Shown here: in pieces, positions 1 through 5,406 of the stretch
How the letters are laid out: each line of letters begins with the position of its first letter
Position numbering within the stretch: the first letter of the stretch is position 1
NCBI GenBank assembly: GCA_021804315.1
Contig: JAJZHX010000039.1
Coordinates: 1 to 5,406 of the forward strand
DNA length: 5,406 nt
Source: a bacterium
GTDB lineage: Bacteria > Patescibacteriota > Saccharimonadia > Saccharimonadales > UBA4665
Reading direction: 5' to 3'
Translations under genes and position numbers: made by a program
The notes under the pieces: model-generated
Database searches by the model: none
Told to the model about the DNA's origin: nothing
What the model saw: the letters and a program-made list of their open reading frames with translations, nothing else

Positions 1-2093
1 AATCTATCTGCAGGAGCATCAAATATTAGATCTAATATTTTTTCATCAAAGCCAAAGATTCCTCTGATTACATCATCGAAATTGTCTTTTACTGCTTCTG
101 GAGATATAGCTAAATAGTGAGCTTCTTCTTTAATAAAGATATTGATTCGCTTACTGATATCTCTGGCGTGAAGAATCTCTTTTCTCATAGCATAGACGGC
201 TTTTCGGTGACGATTCATCACATCATCGTATTGAACGACACTCTTTCTTTGATCAAAGTGAAAGCCTTCTACTTTTTTTTGAGCACCTTCAAGGCTCTTG
301 CTAATCATCCGATTTTCTATAGGCATATCGTCGTCTACTTTTAAGCGATTCATGACCGATTTAATCCTATCGCCACCAAATATCCGCATTAAATCATCTT
401 CTGTGCTGACAAAAAACTGAGTTACTCCTGGATCTCCCTGTCGGCCAGATCGACCTCTAAGCTGGTTGTCTATCCTTCTAGACTCATGTCTTTCAGAACC
501 TAAAACAAATAAGCCCCCTAATTCTTTAACGTCTTCGTCTAAGACAATGTCGGTACCTCTACCGGCGATATTGGTGGCTAGAGTAACTGCTCCTTTAGTA
601 CCTGCTTGAGCTATAATATATGCCTCTTTCTCGTTATTTTTAGCATTAAGTACTTGATGTGGTATGTCAGCTTTAGCTAATAGCTTGCTTAAAATTTCAT
701 TTTTTTCAATCGACACAGTTCCTAGTAAAACAGGCTGTCCTTTAGTGTGAAGCGTTCGTACCTCTTGAATTATCGACTTAAACTTAGCAGTTTCAGTTCG
801 ATAAATTCGATCACTTTTATCTTGACGAACAATTTGTTTATTAGGAGGAATCTCCACAACATTTAACTTATATATTTGATGGAATTCTTCTGCTTCAGTC
901 ATCGCCGTACCTGTCATGCCAGATAGTTTGTTGTATAAACGAAAATAATTTTGGAAGGAAATGGTTGCTAATGTCATACTTTCTTGCTGAACTTCAACGC
1001 CTTCCTTAGCTTCTATGGCTTGATGAAGTCCTTCATTATAACGACGCCCAGGCAATAACCTTCCCGTAAATTCATCAACGATAACCACTTCTCCATCTTT
1101 GGTAACGACATAATCTTTATCTCTTTGAAACAAAGCTTGAGCTCTTAAGGCTTGCTGTAAATGATAAATTGTCCTAATATTTTCGCCACCATAAAGGTTA
1201 TCAAGTCCAAGTATTTTTTCAACTTTTTCATGACCTTCATTGGTTAAGATTACTGTTTTTCTTTTTTCGTCAGTTTCGTAGTCTTTATCTTTAGATAGTT
1301 GCCTAACTACTTTCGCAAATTGAGCATAAGCAAGACCAGAGGTCACACTCGGCGCACTAATAATTAAAGGGGTTCTAGCTTCATCTATTAAAATTGAATC
1401 TACTTCATCAACAATTGCAAAATTTAATTCTCTCTGACTGAGTTGGTCTTCTTCTCTAACCATATTATCTCTTAAGTAATCAAAGCCAAATTCATTATTT
1501 GTTCCATAAGTAATATCGGCTAAATAAGCTTCTTTTCTGGATGTTGGTTTTAAATGCTTAAATCGTTCATCTTCGTGCCCTTTATTGATATAGTCAGGAT
1601 CATAGATAAAACTTTGATCAGCAATTATAACTGCTGTAGTTAATCCTAAGAAATTATATACCTGTCCCATCCAACCGGCATCTCGTTGTGCTAAATAATC
1701 ATTAACGGTAACAACATGAACGCCTTTTTCTGTTAAGGCATTTAGGTATACCGCCAATGTAGCTACCAGGGTTTTACCTTCTCCGGTTTTCATTTCAGCA
1801 ACACCACTTTCGTGTAAGACCATGCCACCTATTAACTGAACATCGAAATGTCTTTGTCCTAGTGACCTAGTAGCTGCCTCTCTAACAACGGCAAAGGCCT
1901 CGGGTAAAATTTGATCCAAAGTCTGATTTTTAGCTAGTCTATCTTTTAAAACCTTAGTTTGTTTTTTTAACTCAACATCAGACATTTTCTGATATTTATC
2001 GGCTAAATCATTAATGCTTTTTACTCGTTTTTTAAGCCTTTTAATTGTTTTAGCCTGAGGATCACCTAAAACTTTTTTTAACACGCTATTCAT
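1..2093 (-). CDS. secA: SecA preprotein translocase ATPase (3' end outside the window)
   Basis: SecA is the ATPase motor that pushes unfolded preproteins through the SecYEG channel at the inner face of the cytoplasmic membrane. 697 codons are present and the frame is still open at base 3; families of about 830-900 residues imply that part of the helical C-terminal region is missing. Visible landmarks: Walker A MKTGEGKT at residues 101-108; DEAD-like Walker B DEVD at 229-232, followed by [22 protein letters not shown] around 391-397; GRGTD at 511-515; the motif VI block [12 protein letters not shown] around 545-556; YDDVMN of the helical scaffold at 622-627. The start ATG (2091-2093) gives [18 protein letters not shown], the usual SecA N-terminus, and an in-frame stop lies a few codons upstream. 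Walker A to Walker B is about 21 residues longer than in E. coli because of an insertion around residues 157-180. No Shine-Dalgarno sits at normal spacing; a GAGGGAG lies 21 nt upstream. Function is certain; the C-terminus, including any zinc-binding tail, cannot be judged. Confidence 0.97.
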   Translation of the reverse strand, partial: MNSVLKKVLGDPQAKTIKRLKKRVKSINDLADKYQKMSDVELKKQTKVLKDRLAKNQTLDQILPEAFAVVREAATRSLGQRHFDVQLIGGMVLHESGVAEMKTGEGKTLVATLAVYLNALTEKGVHVVTVNDYLAQRDAGWMGQVYNFLGLTTAVIIADQSFIYDPDYINKGHEDERFKHLKPTSRKEAYLADITYGTNNEFGFDYLRDNMVREEDQLSQRELNFAIVDEVDSILIDEARTPLIISAPSVTSGLAYAQFAKVVRQLSKDKDYETDEKRKTVILTNEGHEKVEKILGLDNLYGGENIRTIYHLQQALRAQALFQRDKDYVVTKDGEVVIVDEFTGRLLPGRRYNEGLHQAIEAKEGVEVQQESMTLATISFQNYFRLYNKLSGMTGTAMTEAEEFHQIYKLNVVEIPPNKQIVRQDKSDRIYRTETAKFKSIIQEVRTLHTKGQPVLLGTVSIEKNEILSKLLAKADIPHQVLNAKNNEKEAYIIAQAGTKGAVTLATNIAGRGTDIVLDEDVKELGGLFVLGSERHESRRIDNQLRGRSGRQGDPGVTQFFVSTEDDLMRIFGGDRIKSVMNRLKVDDDMPIENRMISKSLEGAQKKVEGFHFDQRKSVVQYDDVMNRHRKAVYAMRKEILHARDISKRINIFIKEEAHYLAISPEAVKDNFDDVIRGIFGFDEKILDLIFDAPADR

Positions 2094-2167
2094 AATATAA
2101 GTTCTTTAATTAAACTCCCTCTAAGATTTAAGAGCTTTTATTTAATATAACTCAATAACTTACATTT

Positions 2168-2173
2168 ATTATA
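2168..2173 (-). promoter_or_regulatory. Candidate -10 element of the secA promoter
   Basis: On the minus strand a consensus TATAAT (plus-strand ATTATA) lies in the 150-bp gap between hpf and secA, about 75 nt before the secA ATG. A position 17 bp further upstream reads TAGTAT, a poor -35, but the spacer and flank are A-rich (a run of seven A). If used, the 5' leader would be roughly 65-70 nt and would contain the GAGGGAG at 2115-2121. AT-rich sequence yields such hexamers by chance, so this is only a plausible site. It would let secA be transcribed apart from hpf, which fits the absence of a convincing terminator between them. Confidence 0.35.
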
Positions 2174-2243
2174 GCTTGTTTTTTTAATTGATACTATACG
2201 AAGTTATAATAAAAAATGAACTTATTCTTAATAGCAATTTTAG

Positions 2244-2600
2244 CTAGTATGCCTTCATTAAATAGTTTTGGTGATGTCTCTTTGTTTTGTGCCCACTATG
2301 TAGTTCTTTATACTTCCTAATGTTTGCCTTTAACTTATCTTCTATTAGATCAATGGCGGCCTCAAAACTAACCGCTGATTCACTAACGCTTATCATCTTA
2401 TTTGGCAAGTAAAGAATCACTTTGCAGACAAATTTATTACCCCTAGTTTTATTCTTTTTAAGATGCAGTTCCATATGTGCACTTTCTCTAGCCCAAGGTG
2501 GAATAACTTTATCTAAATTACCTAATTTATTGTCAATATAGCTATGGGTTTTACTATCTAATTTGCTATTAATACTACTTATTTCTAGTTTTTTAAGCAT
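2244..2600 (-). CDS. hpf: Ribosome hibernation promoting factor (HPF/RaiA family, short form)
   Basis: This 118-residue protein belongs to the HPF/RaiA/YfiA family, which binds the small ribosomal subunit near the decoding centre and silences ribosomes in stationary phase or starvation. Family features: an N-terminal strand (LEISSINSKLDSKTHSYI) followed by KLGNLDKVIP, a strand with SAHMELHLKK, the strand CKVILYLPNKMISVSES, then helix FEAAIDLIEDKLKANIRKYKE, and a basic His/Lys tail (HSGHKTKRHHQ). It lacks the long linker and C-terminal dimerisation domain of long HPF, so it should act like short HPF or YfiA; which of these cannot be told from sequence alone. The start is supported by a strong Shine-Dalgarno just upstream. 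It lies 74 bp after serS and 150 bp before secA; hpf/raiA next to secA is a common bacterial arrangement. It ends in TAG. Confidence 0.92.
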   Translation of the reverse strand: MLKKLEISSINSKLDSKTHSYIDNKLGNLDKVIPPWARESAHMELHLKKNKTRGNKFVCKVILYLPNKMISVSESAVSFEAAIDLIEDKLKANIRKYKELHSGHKTKRHHQNYLMKAY

Positions 2601-2603
2601 TTA

Positions 2604-2610
2604 CCCTCCT
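2604..2610 (-). promoter_or_regulatory. Strong Shine-Dalgarno of hpf
   Basis: On the minus strand AGGAGGG ends 3 nt before the hpf ATG (AGGAGG core to ATG spacing 4 nt, slightly short). It fixes the hpf start and is the only strong ribosome binding site in the window; the other intact starts have none at normal spacing. Confidence 0.85.
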
Positions 2611-2674
2611 CTATAATTTACTACTGTAAACTACAATACTTTTTGGCCTTATGAATTTTATTACAGACAATCGT

Positions 2675-3919
2675 CTAGAGTTCATCTTGGTTGTTAAGAT
2701 AAGGTCTTAGAACTTCTGGTACACGTAGCTTGCCATCATCTGTTTGGTAATGTTCAATGATCGCAATTAAGGATCTAGATAACGCTGAAGCTGTGCCATT
2801 AAGGGTATGTACCATATCAAGCCTACCGTCTGCCCTTTTAACTCTAATATTAAGATTCCTAGCTTGAAAGTCTGTACAATTAGAGCAACTGGTTAATTCT
2901 CTATAAACCCCGTCACTTTTCGACCAATACTCCAGATCATATTTTTTAAAAGCCGGTGCTCCTAGATCGCCAGAAGCAATGTTAATGACTCTATATGGTA
3001 TATTTAGAGACTGCCATATTTCTTCTTCAATTGACCTAATCTTTTCATGAACTTCCTGGCTTTGTTCAGGTAATGTATAGGCGTACATTTCGACTTTATT
3101 AAATTGATGAACTCTAAATAAACCTCTGGTGTGTTTACCGTAGGTTCCGGCTTCTCGTCTATAGCAAGGGCTGTGGCCTACATAGAATAAAGGCAGTTGC
3201 TTTTCGCTCAATATTTCATTAGCATGATAGCCTGTTAATGGTGCTTCTGCCGTACCTATTAAAGCTAAGTCTTCATTTTCAATAAAATACTCGTTACTCT
3301 CTTTGTCAGATTTTGGCGAAAAACCAGCACCAACAGCAGTTTTAAGATTAACCATGTGAGGAACAGTTAGAAATGTAAAACCTTTATTTATCACAAAATT
3401 AATAACATATTGTTTAATAGCTTCTTCTAATAGAGCGCCGTTACCTTTTAAAAAATAGAACTTTGTGCCTGCAACTTTAGCGCCTCTTTCAAAGTCAACC
3501 CAATCCCTTTCACTCATAAAATCTAAATGATCTTGGCCACCTCTAGGTTTATCGCCATAGCTGGTAACTTCAACGCTAGCTGATTCATCACCAATTGGCA
3601 CATCGTCTGCAAAAATATTCGGCACGTCATTAAGTAGTCTATCGAAGTCTTTACTTACCGCTTCCAAGCGATGTTGCTTATTATTAATTTCATCTCTCAA
3701 TTGTCGACCAAGCGTTAATTGTTCCTCTGAGGGTTTTTGACCTTTTGTTGCTTTAGTTAAGTTATTACGCTTTTGCCTTAAGTCTTCAACTTCAGCCTGA
3801 AGATACTTGCGTTCTTCGTCAAAACCCAGCAATTGCTCAATATCTACTTGGTAGCCTTTCTGTTGAGCCTTGCTTGCTACTGTTTCCGCATTTTTTCTGA
3901 TAAATTGAATATCTAACAT
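2675..3919 (-). CDS. serS: Seryl-tRNA synthetase
   Basis: Class II aminoacyl-tRNA synthetase that charges tRNA-Ser (and tRNA-Sec where present) with serine in the cytosol. At 414 residues it is close to the usual 420-430. Residues 1-110 form the N-terminal tRNA-binding domain, with a charged antiparallel coiled coil at about 28-95. The catalytic core follows: TAEAPLTG at 223-230 (serine-side pocket), motif 2 from YRREAGTYGKHTRGLFRVHQF to VEM at 253-278 with the ATP-contacting Arg, TSCSNCTDFQAR at 343-354, and motif 3 NGTASALSRSLIAIIEHYQ at 374-392. The end, VPEVLRPYLNNQDEL then TAG, matches the family C-terminus and argues that TAG is a true stop. The motif 1 region reads AVGAGFSPK where most bacterial enzymes have a GTGQ-like stretch, a mild divergence. 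The gene begins 17 bp after the nuclease-like gene, implying co-transcription, and has no Shine-Dalgarno; a TATAAT lies 9 nt before the ATG. Confidence 0.97.
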   Translation of the reverse strand: MLDIQFIRKNAETVASKAQQKGYQVDIEQLLGFDEERKYLQAEVEDLRQKRNNLTKATKGQKPSEEQLTLGRQLRDEINNKQHRLEAVSKDFDRLLNDVPNIFADDVPIGDESASVEVTSYGDKPRGGQDHLDFMSERDWVDFERGAKVAGTKFYFLKGNGALLEEAIKQYVINFVINKGFTFLTVPHMVNLKTAVGAGFSPKSDKESNEYFIENEDLALIGTAEAPLTGYHANEILSEKQLPLFYVGHSPCYRREAGTYGKHTRGLFRVHQFNKVEMYAYTLPEQSQEVHEKIRSIEEEIWQSLNIPYRVINIASGDLGAPAFKKYDLEYWSKSDGVYRELTSCSNCTDFQARNLNIRVKRADGRLDMVHTLNGTASALSRSLIAIIEHYQTDDGKLRVPEVLRPYLNNQDEL

Positions 3920-3936
3920 TTACTTATAATTATAAA

Positions 3937-4722
3937 CTAAACTTTATTATTATTTTTTATATAGTTTAGCGTTAAGCCCGTTCTAGCTTTAGCATAAGTA
4001 CAATACTCACAATCTCCACCCATGATAGACTCTCCGACAGCTGGCATATTGTCGTCTTCTAAACATTTTTTCATTGATAGTAAAACTTCTTCTAGCCAAT
4101 CGTCTCTGCCTTGATACGGTATGACCTTGGTAACAAACTGTAAAACATCATTAAAGCTATCTAAATCATATCTAGCATTAGTATAAATAAAATAGCCAAT
4201 CGGGCTAACTTGAAAATTATTTTGTTTGAATAACCATTGATATATTTCTATTTGTCTTTTGTAACTAATTTGCCAATCTGCATCTAGCGATACCTCAGAA
4301 GCTTTGGCAGTAGCCTTATAGTCAACAATTATTATTTCACCTTCATCATTTAACCATACGTCATCAATTGCCCCATATACATAAAAGTTAGTAGGCTTAT
4401 GTAAGACTCCAATGCCTACAAAGTTATTACGCCAGGAATCAATATCTTGATGTTTGTAAGGAATTGCTTTAATTTGGTTATTTATCATAATTGGATGCGC
4501 TTGGCCACTTGCCCGATAAGCATCAAATTCTTTTTTAAATAACTCATCAATCGCTTTATTAATGTTAAATGGCGGACTTGACGGTCTGACTATTTTTTCT
4601 CTAGCATCTAACCAAAAACACCGTGGACACTGCATAAAAAGTTCTATTTTGGATCTAGATATTTTAAACGGCTGTTTTTGTTTAGGCGTATATGGCAAAG
4701 AACGAGAATTAGATCTATTCAT
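3937..4722 (-). CDS. PD-(D/E)XK superfamily nuclease-like protein with paired Cys motifs
   Basis: A 261-residue protein with the core signature of the PD-(D/E)XK nuclease superfamily (Cas4, RecB C-terminal and AddB-type domains). The active-site set is visible: GAIDD with D120 in motif I, and IIIVDYKAT with D134 and K136 (the D-x-K pair) after the acidic turn LNDEGE. A downstream helix with Q and Y (WQISYKRQIEIYQWLF, around 165-180) resembles the QxxxY motif of RecB/Cas4-like enzymes. C32 and C35 (QCPRCFW) near the N-terminus and C238 and C241 (CEYC) near the C-terminus could bind metal, possibly an Fe-S cluster as in Cas4 and AddB, although those usually have one Cys first and three last. 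Neither a helicase nor cas genes lie nearby, so a stand-alone DNA-end processing or repair role is inferred. Start: in-frame ATG, no Shine-Dalgarno, extended -10 upstream. Ends in TAG, 17 bp before serS. Confidence 0.85.
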   Translation of the reverse strand: MNRSNSRSLPYTPKQKQPFKISRSKIELFMQCPRCFWLDAREKIVRPSSPPFNINKAIDELFKKEFDAYRASGQAHPIMINNQIKAIPYKHQDIDSWRNNFVGIGVLHKPTNFYVYGAIDDVWLNDEGEIIIVDYKATAKASEVSLDADWQISYKRQIEIYQWLFKQNNFQVSPIGYFIYTNARYDLDSFNDVLQFVTKVIPYQGRDDWLEEVLLSMKKCLEDDNMPAVGESIMGGDCEYCTYAKARTGLTLNYIKNNNKV

Positions 4723-4735
4723 AAAAGTTATTAAA

Positions 4736-4744
4736 ATTATAACA
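4736..4744 (-). promoter_or_regulatory. Extended -10 promoter element upstream of the nuclease-like gene
   Basis: On the minus strand the sequence reads TG-T-TATAAT, a perfect extended -10, with the last base of the hexamer 13 nt before the ATG at 4722. Transcription would begin about 5-7 nt before the ATG, giving an almost leaderless message, consistent with the missing Shine-Dalgarno. No good -35 is visible, which extended -10 promoters tolerate. It probably drives the nuclease-serS pair. Confidence 0.5.
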
Positions 4745-4752
4745 CGATAAAT

Positions 4753-4848
4753 TTAGCTAATTTTTTGTTGAACCTGCTCAACTTCTTCTAAAATCCTGGC
4801 GAGTTTCTTAATATTATTGCTATAACAGTTGGTTGTCTGACTTATGTT
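4753..4848 (-). pseudogene. C-terminal fragment of an unidentified gene
   Basis: A 31-codon open stretch on the minus strand ends in TAA 30 bp before the nuclease ATG. Its last part, NNIKKLARILEEVEQVQQKIS, looks like real protein: a charged amphipathic helix with heptad-like Leu/Ile/Val spacing, typical of a C-terminal coiled coil. Upstream, at 4849-4851, the same frame meets a TAA and no start codon with context is present, so it cannot be an intact gene. It may be the remains of the C-terminus of the broken NYN gene at 5006-5327, which lies in the same direction, or of a different lost gene. I do not recognise the family. A chance open frame of this length is quite possible; the case rests on composition and on the gene-like spacing to its neighbour. 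Confidence 0.35.
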
Positions 4849-5005
4849 TTATAAAGCAGGAGAATGACAACACAAGGAAATACGGGGAGAAGCCTGAGAC
4901 CACAACCAATTTGAGTTAACATTTTATTATGACACGATGACTATTCTAGTTAATCTTGCTAATATAACGGGTATTAAGACGAAGGCAATCCGAACGGCCA
5001 ACTAC
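4849..5005. other. Non-coding stretch, probably decayed
   Basis: No frame of meaningful length is open here on either strand. Reading the NYN relic frame onward past its TAG gives LNTRYISKIN before another TAG at 4946-4948, which could be more of the same lost protein but is too short to claim. Another minus frame gives a 26-residue hydrophobic peptide (4842-4922) without a ribosome binding site. An inverted repeat, TTGGTTGT at 4829-4836 against ACAACCAA at 4902-4909, overlaps this stretch. No tRNA, RNase P, tmRNA or SRP RNA signature was recognised. Confidence 0.5.
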
Positions 5006-5327
5006 CTAAGGAGAACCTTCTTTTTTTATTGTTGAGCTGTAGCGACGATTTGGAAACGGTATTTTATCAAACCCATTTTGCTCAATTAGAAAATCTACTA
5101 GCATTTTATAGTCACCGTCACCAGATACAAGTATCACTTGTATGCTAGTCATCTTTTAGATGCAAACTTTTCATCACCTAAAAAGCTAATGTCTAGAGTA
5201 CATTGCCCTTTTTCTTACCAATCATAGCGCTGTTATGCAAGCGAAAACGTAATCTAAAGCCGGTTACTTGAATACTGTCATTCAAAGAGTTTATATTCTC
5301 TCTGCCTCCTGCACATATCCTAATCTG
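5006..5327 (-). pseudogene. Broken NYN-domain (PIN-like RNase) gene
   Basis: NYN domains (LabA/DUF88 type) are PIN-fold ribonuclease domains that coordinate metal through conserved Asp residues. Two minus-strand pieces together match the middle and end of one. The first (5327 down to a TAG at 5193) reads GGRENINSLNDSIQVTGF, then RLRFRLHNSAMIGKKKGNV. The same frame goes on past that TAG as TLAF, TAG (5178), VMKSLHLKDD, TAG (5145). The second piece, one base out of phase (5152-5006, 48 codons), reads VILVSGDGDYKMLVDFLIE, then FDKIPFPNRRYSSTIKK, and ends in TAG. Blocks and spacing follow the family order: the KKKGNVD block, the SGDGD block with catalytic-type Asp, and the FPN...SS block. The Asp expected after GNV is replaced by Leu, and the N-terminal FIDxxN-type strand is not found. 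The simplest account is three nonsense codons plus one +1 shift. Alternatives are sequencing indels or programmed recoding. Family call fairly sure; native gene limits unknown. Confidence 0.75.
5008..5027 (+). terminator. Weak terminator-like hairpin with T-run
   Basis: AAGG-AGAA-CCTT followed by C and seven T on the plus strand resembles a minimal intrinsic terminator. The stem is only 4 bp; an alternative 5-bp pairing uses GAAGG at 4981-4985 with CCTTC at 5016-5020. The T-run is the complement of Lys codons (ATA AAA AAA GAA) in the NYN relic, so coding sequence explains it equally well. No plus-strand gene lies upstream to need it. Confidence 0.15.
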
Positions 5328-5349
5328 TCAGCAGGTATTAACATTAAAC

Positions 5350-5378
5350 TTCACTTATTAGTTACTTTTTAGTAATAT
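5350..5378 (+). promoter_or_regulatory. Candidate plus-strand promoter near the right edge
   Basis: TTCACT (5350-5355), a 17-bp spacer and TAATAT (5373-5378) form a -35/-10 pair, each matching consensus at four of six positions. The predicted start of transcription falls within a base or two of the ATG at 5386, which would make the message leaderless. AT-rich background makes chance matches likely. Confidence 0.3.
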
Positions 5379-5385
5379 TAAAGTT

Positions 5386-5406
5386 ATGGATAAAAAAAAT
5401 ACTATT
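5386..5406 (+). CDS. Possible start of a divergent gene, cut by the window edge
   Basis: ATG at 5386 opens MDKKNTI before the sequence ends. The Lys-rich start is typical of a bacterial protein N-terminus, and a promoter-like pair lies immediately upstream, but there is no Shine-Dalgarno and only seven codons can be seen. The product is unknown. If real, it is transcribed away from the decayed NYN gene and marks the end of the minus-strand gene group. Confidence 0.25.

Noticed and set aside
117..344. 75-residue plus-strand open frame
   Set aside because: It lies wholly inside secA on the opposite strand, over the conserved YDDVMN region, and has no start context; a shadow of secA.
2208..2243. 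Intrinsic terminator after hpf
   Set aside because: A T-run is present on the minus strand, but only weak A/T pairing precedes it; no GC-containing stem.
2244..3939. TAG reassigned to an amino acid genome-wide
   Set aside because: hpf, serS and the nuclease-like gene all end in TAG at family-typical C-termini, so TAG is a stop in this genome.
4562..4750. 62-residue plus-strand open frame
   Set aside because: Antisense to the N-terminal CPRC region of the nuclease-like gene; shadow frame.
4842..4922. 26-residue hydrophobic peptide on the minus strand (starts MLTQIGCGLRLLPVF)
   Set aside because: It has no ribosome binding site, is very short and lies in decayed sequence; hydrophobic composition follows from T-rich codons.
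5360..5406. Minus-strand IFFIHNFNI-like reading as the missing N-terminal NYN strand
   Set aside because: The key Asp is His, another frame is equally open in this T-rich sequence, and the distance to the next block is too short for the family.
4750..5406. tRNA, tmRNA, RNase P RNA, SRP RNA, riboswitch or CRISPR in the gene-poor right part
   Set aside because: No T-loop, conserved core motif or regularly spaced repeat was found; part of the region is better explained as the NYN relic.

Overview
The window reads as an AT-rich bacterial chromosome segment. All intact genes lie on the minus strand, in transcription order: a PD-(D/E)XK nuclease-like protein, seryl-tRNA synthetase (serS), a short ribosome hibernation factor (hpf/raiA family) and the first 697 codons of secA, which runs off the left edge. 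Compact operon-like packing, the short HPF with a basic tail, the Cys-containing stand-alone PD-(D/E)XK protein and the SecA insertion before the [13 protein letters not shown] block together suggest a Patescibacteria/CPR lineage, perhaps Saccharibacteria. That is inference from remembered family features, not a search. The standard code fits: the three complete genes are uninterrupted and each ends in TAG at a family-typical C-terminus.

Layout: 1-2093 secA (minus, 3' end outside the window); 2094-2243 intergenic, holding a probable secA promoter and an exact 13-bp match to a loxP arm; 2244-2600 hpf, with the only strong Shine-Dalgarno in the window; 2675-3919 serS; 3937-4722 nuclease-like gene, 17 bp before serS and probably co-transcribed with it; 4736-4744 an extended -10 element upstream of the nuclease gene.

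The right-hand 650 bp lack a long open frame but are not featureless. On the minus strand 5006-5327 is a broken NYN-domain gene (PIN-like ribonuclease fold): two pieces in different frames carry the IGKKKGNV and VILVSGDGDYKMLVDFL blocks, separated by in-frame TAG codons and a shift. Further on, 4753-4848 encodes a coding-like C-terminal tail ending 30 bp before the nuclease ATG. The remaining 4849-5005 looks like decayed sequence with weak inverted repeats. At the far right a plus-strand promoter-like pair and an ATG at 5386 may begin a divergent gene that continues outside.

The intact genes are housekeeping: tRNA charging, ribosome hibernation, Sec secretion and a DNA repair-type nuclease. 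I see no CRISPR array, transposase, tRNA or rRNA. The main point of interest is the decayed NYN gene and its run of amber codons.
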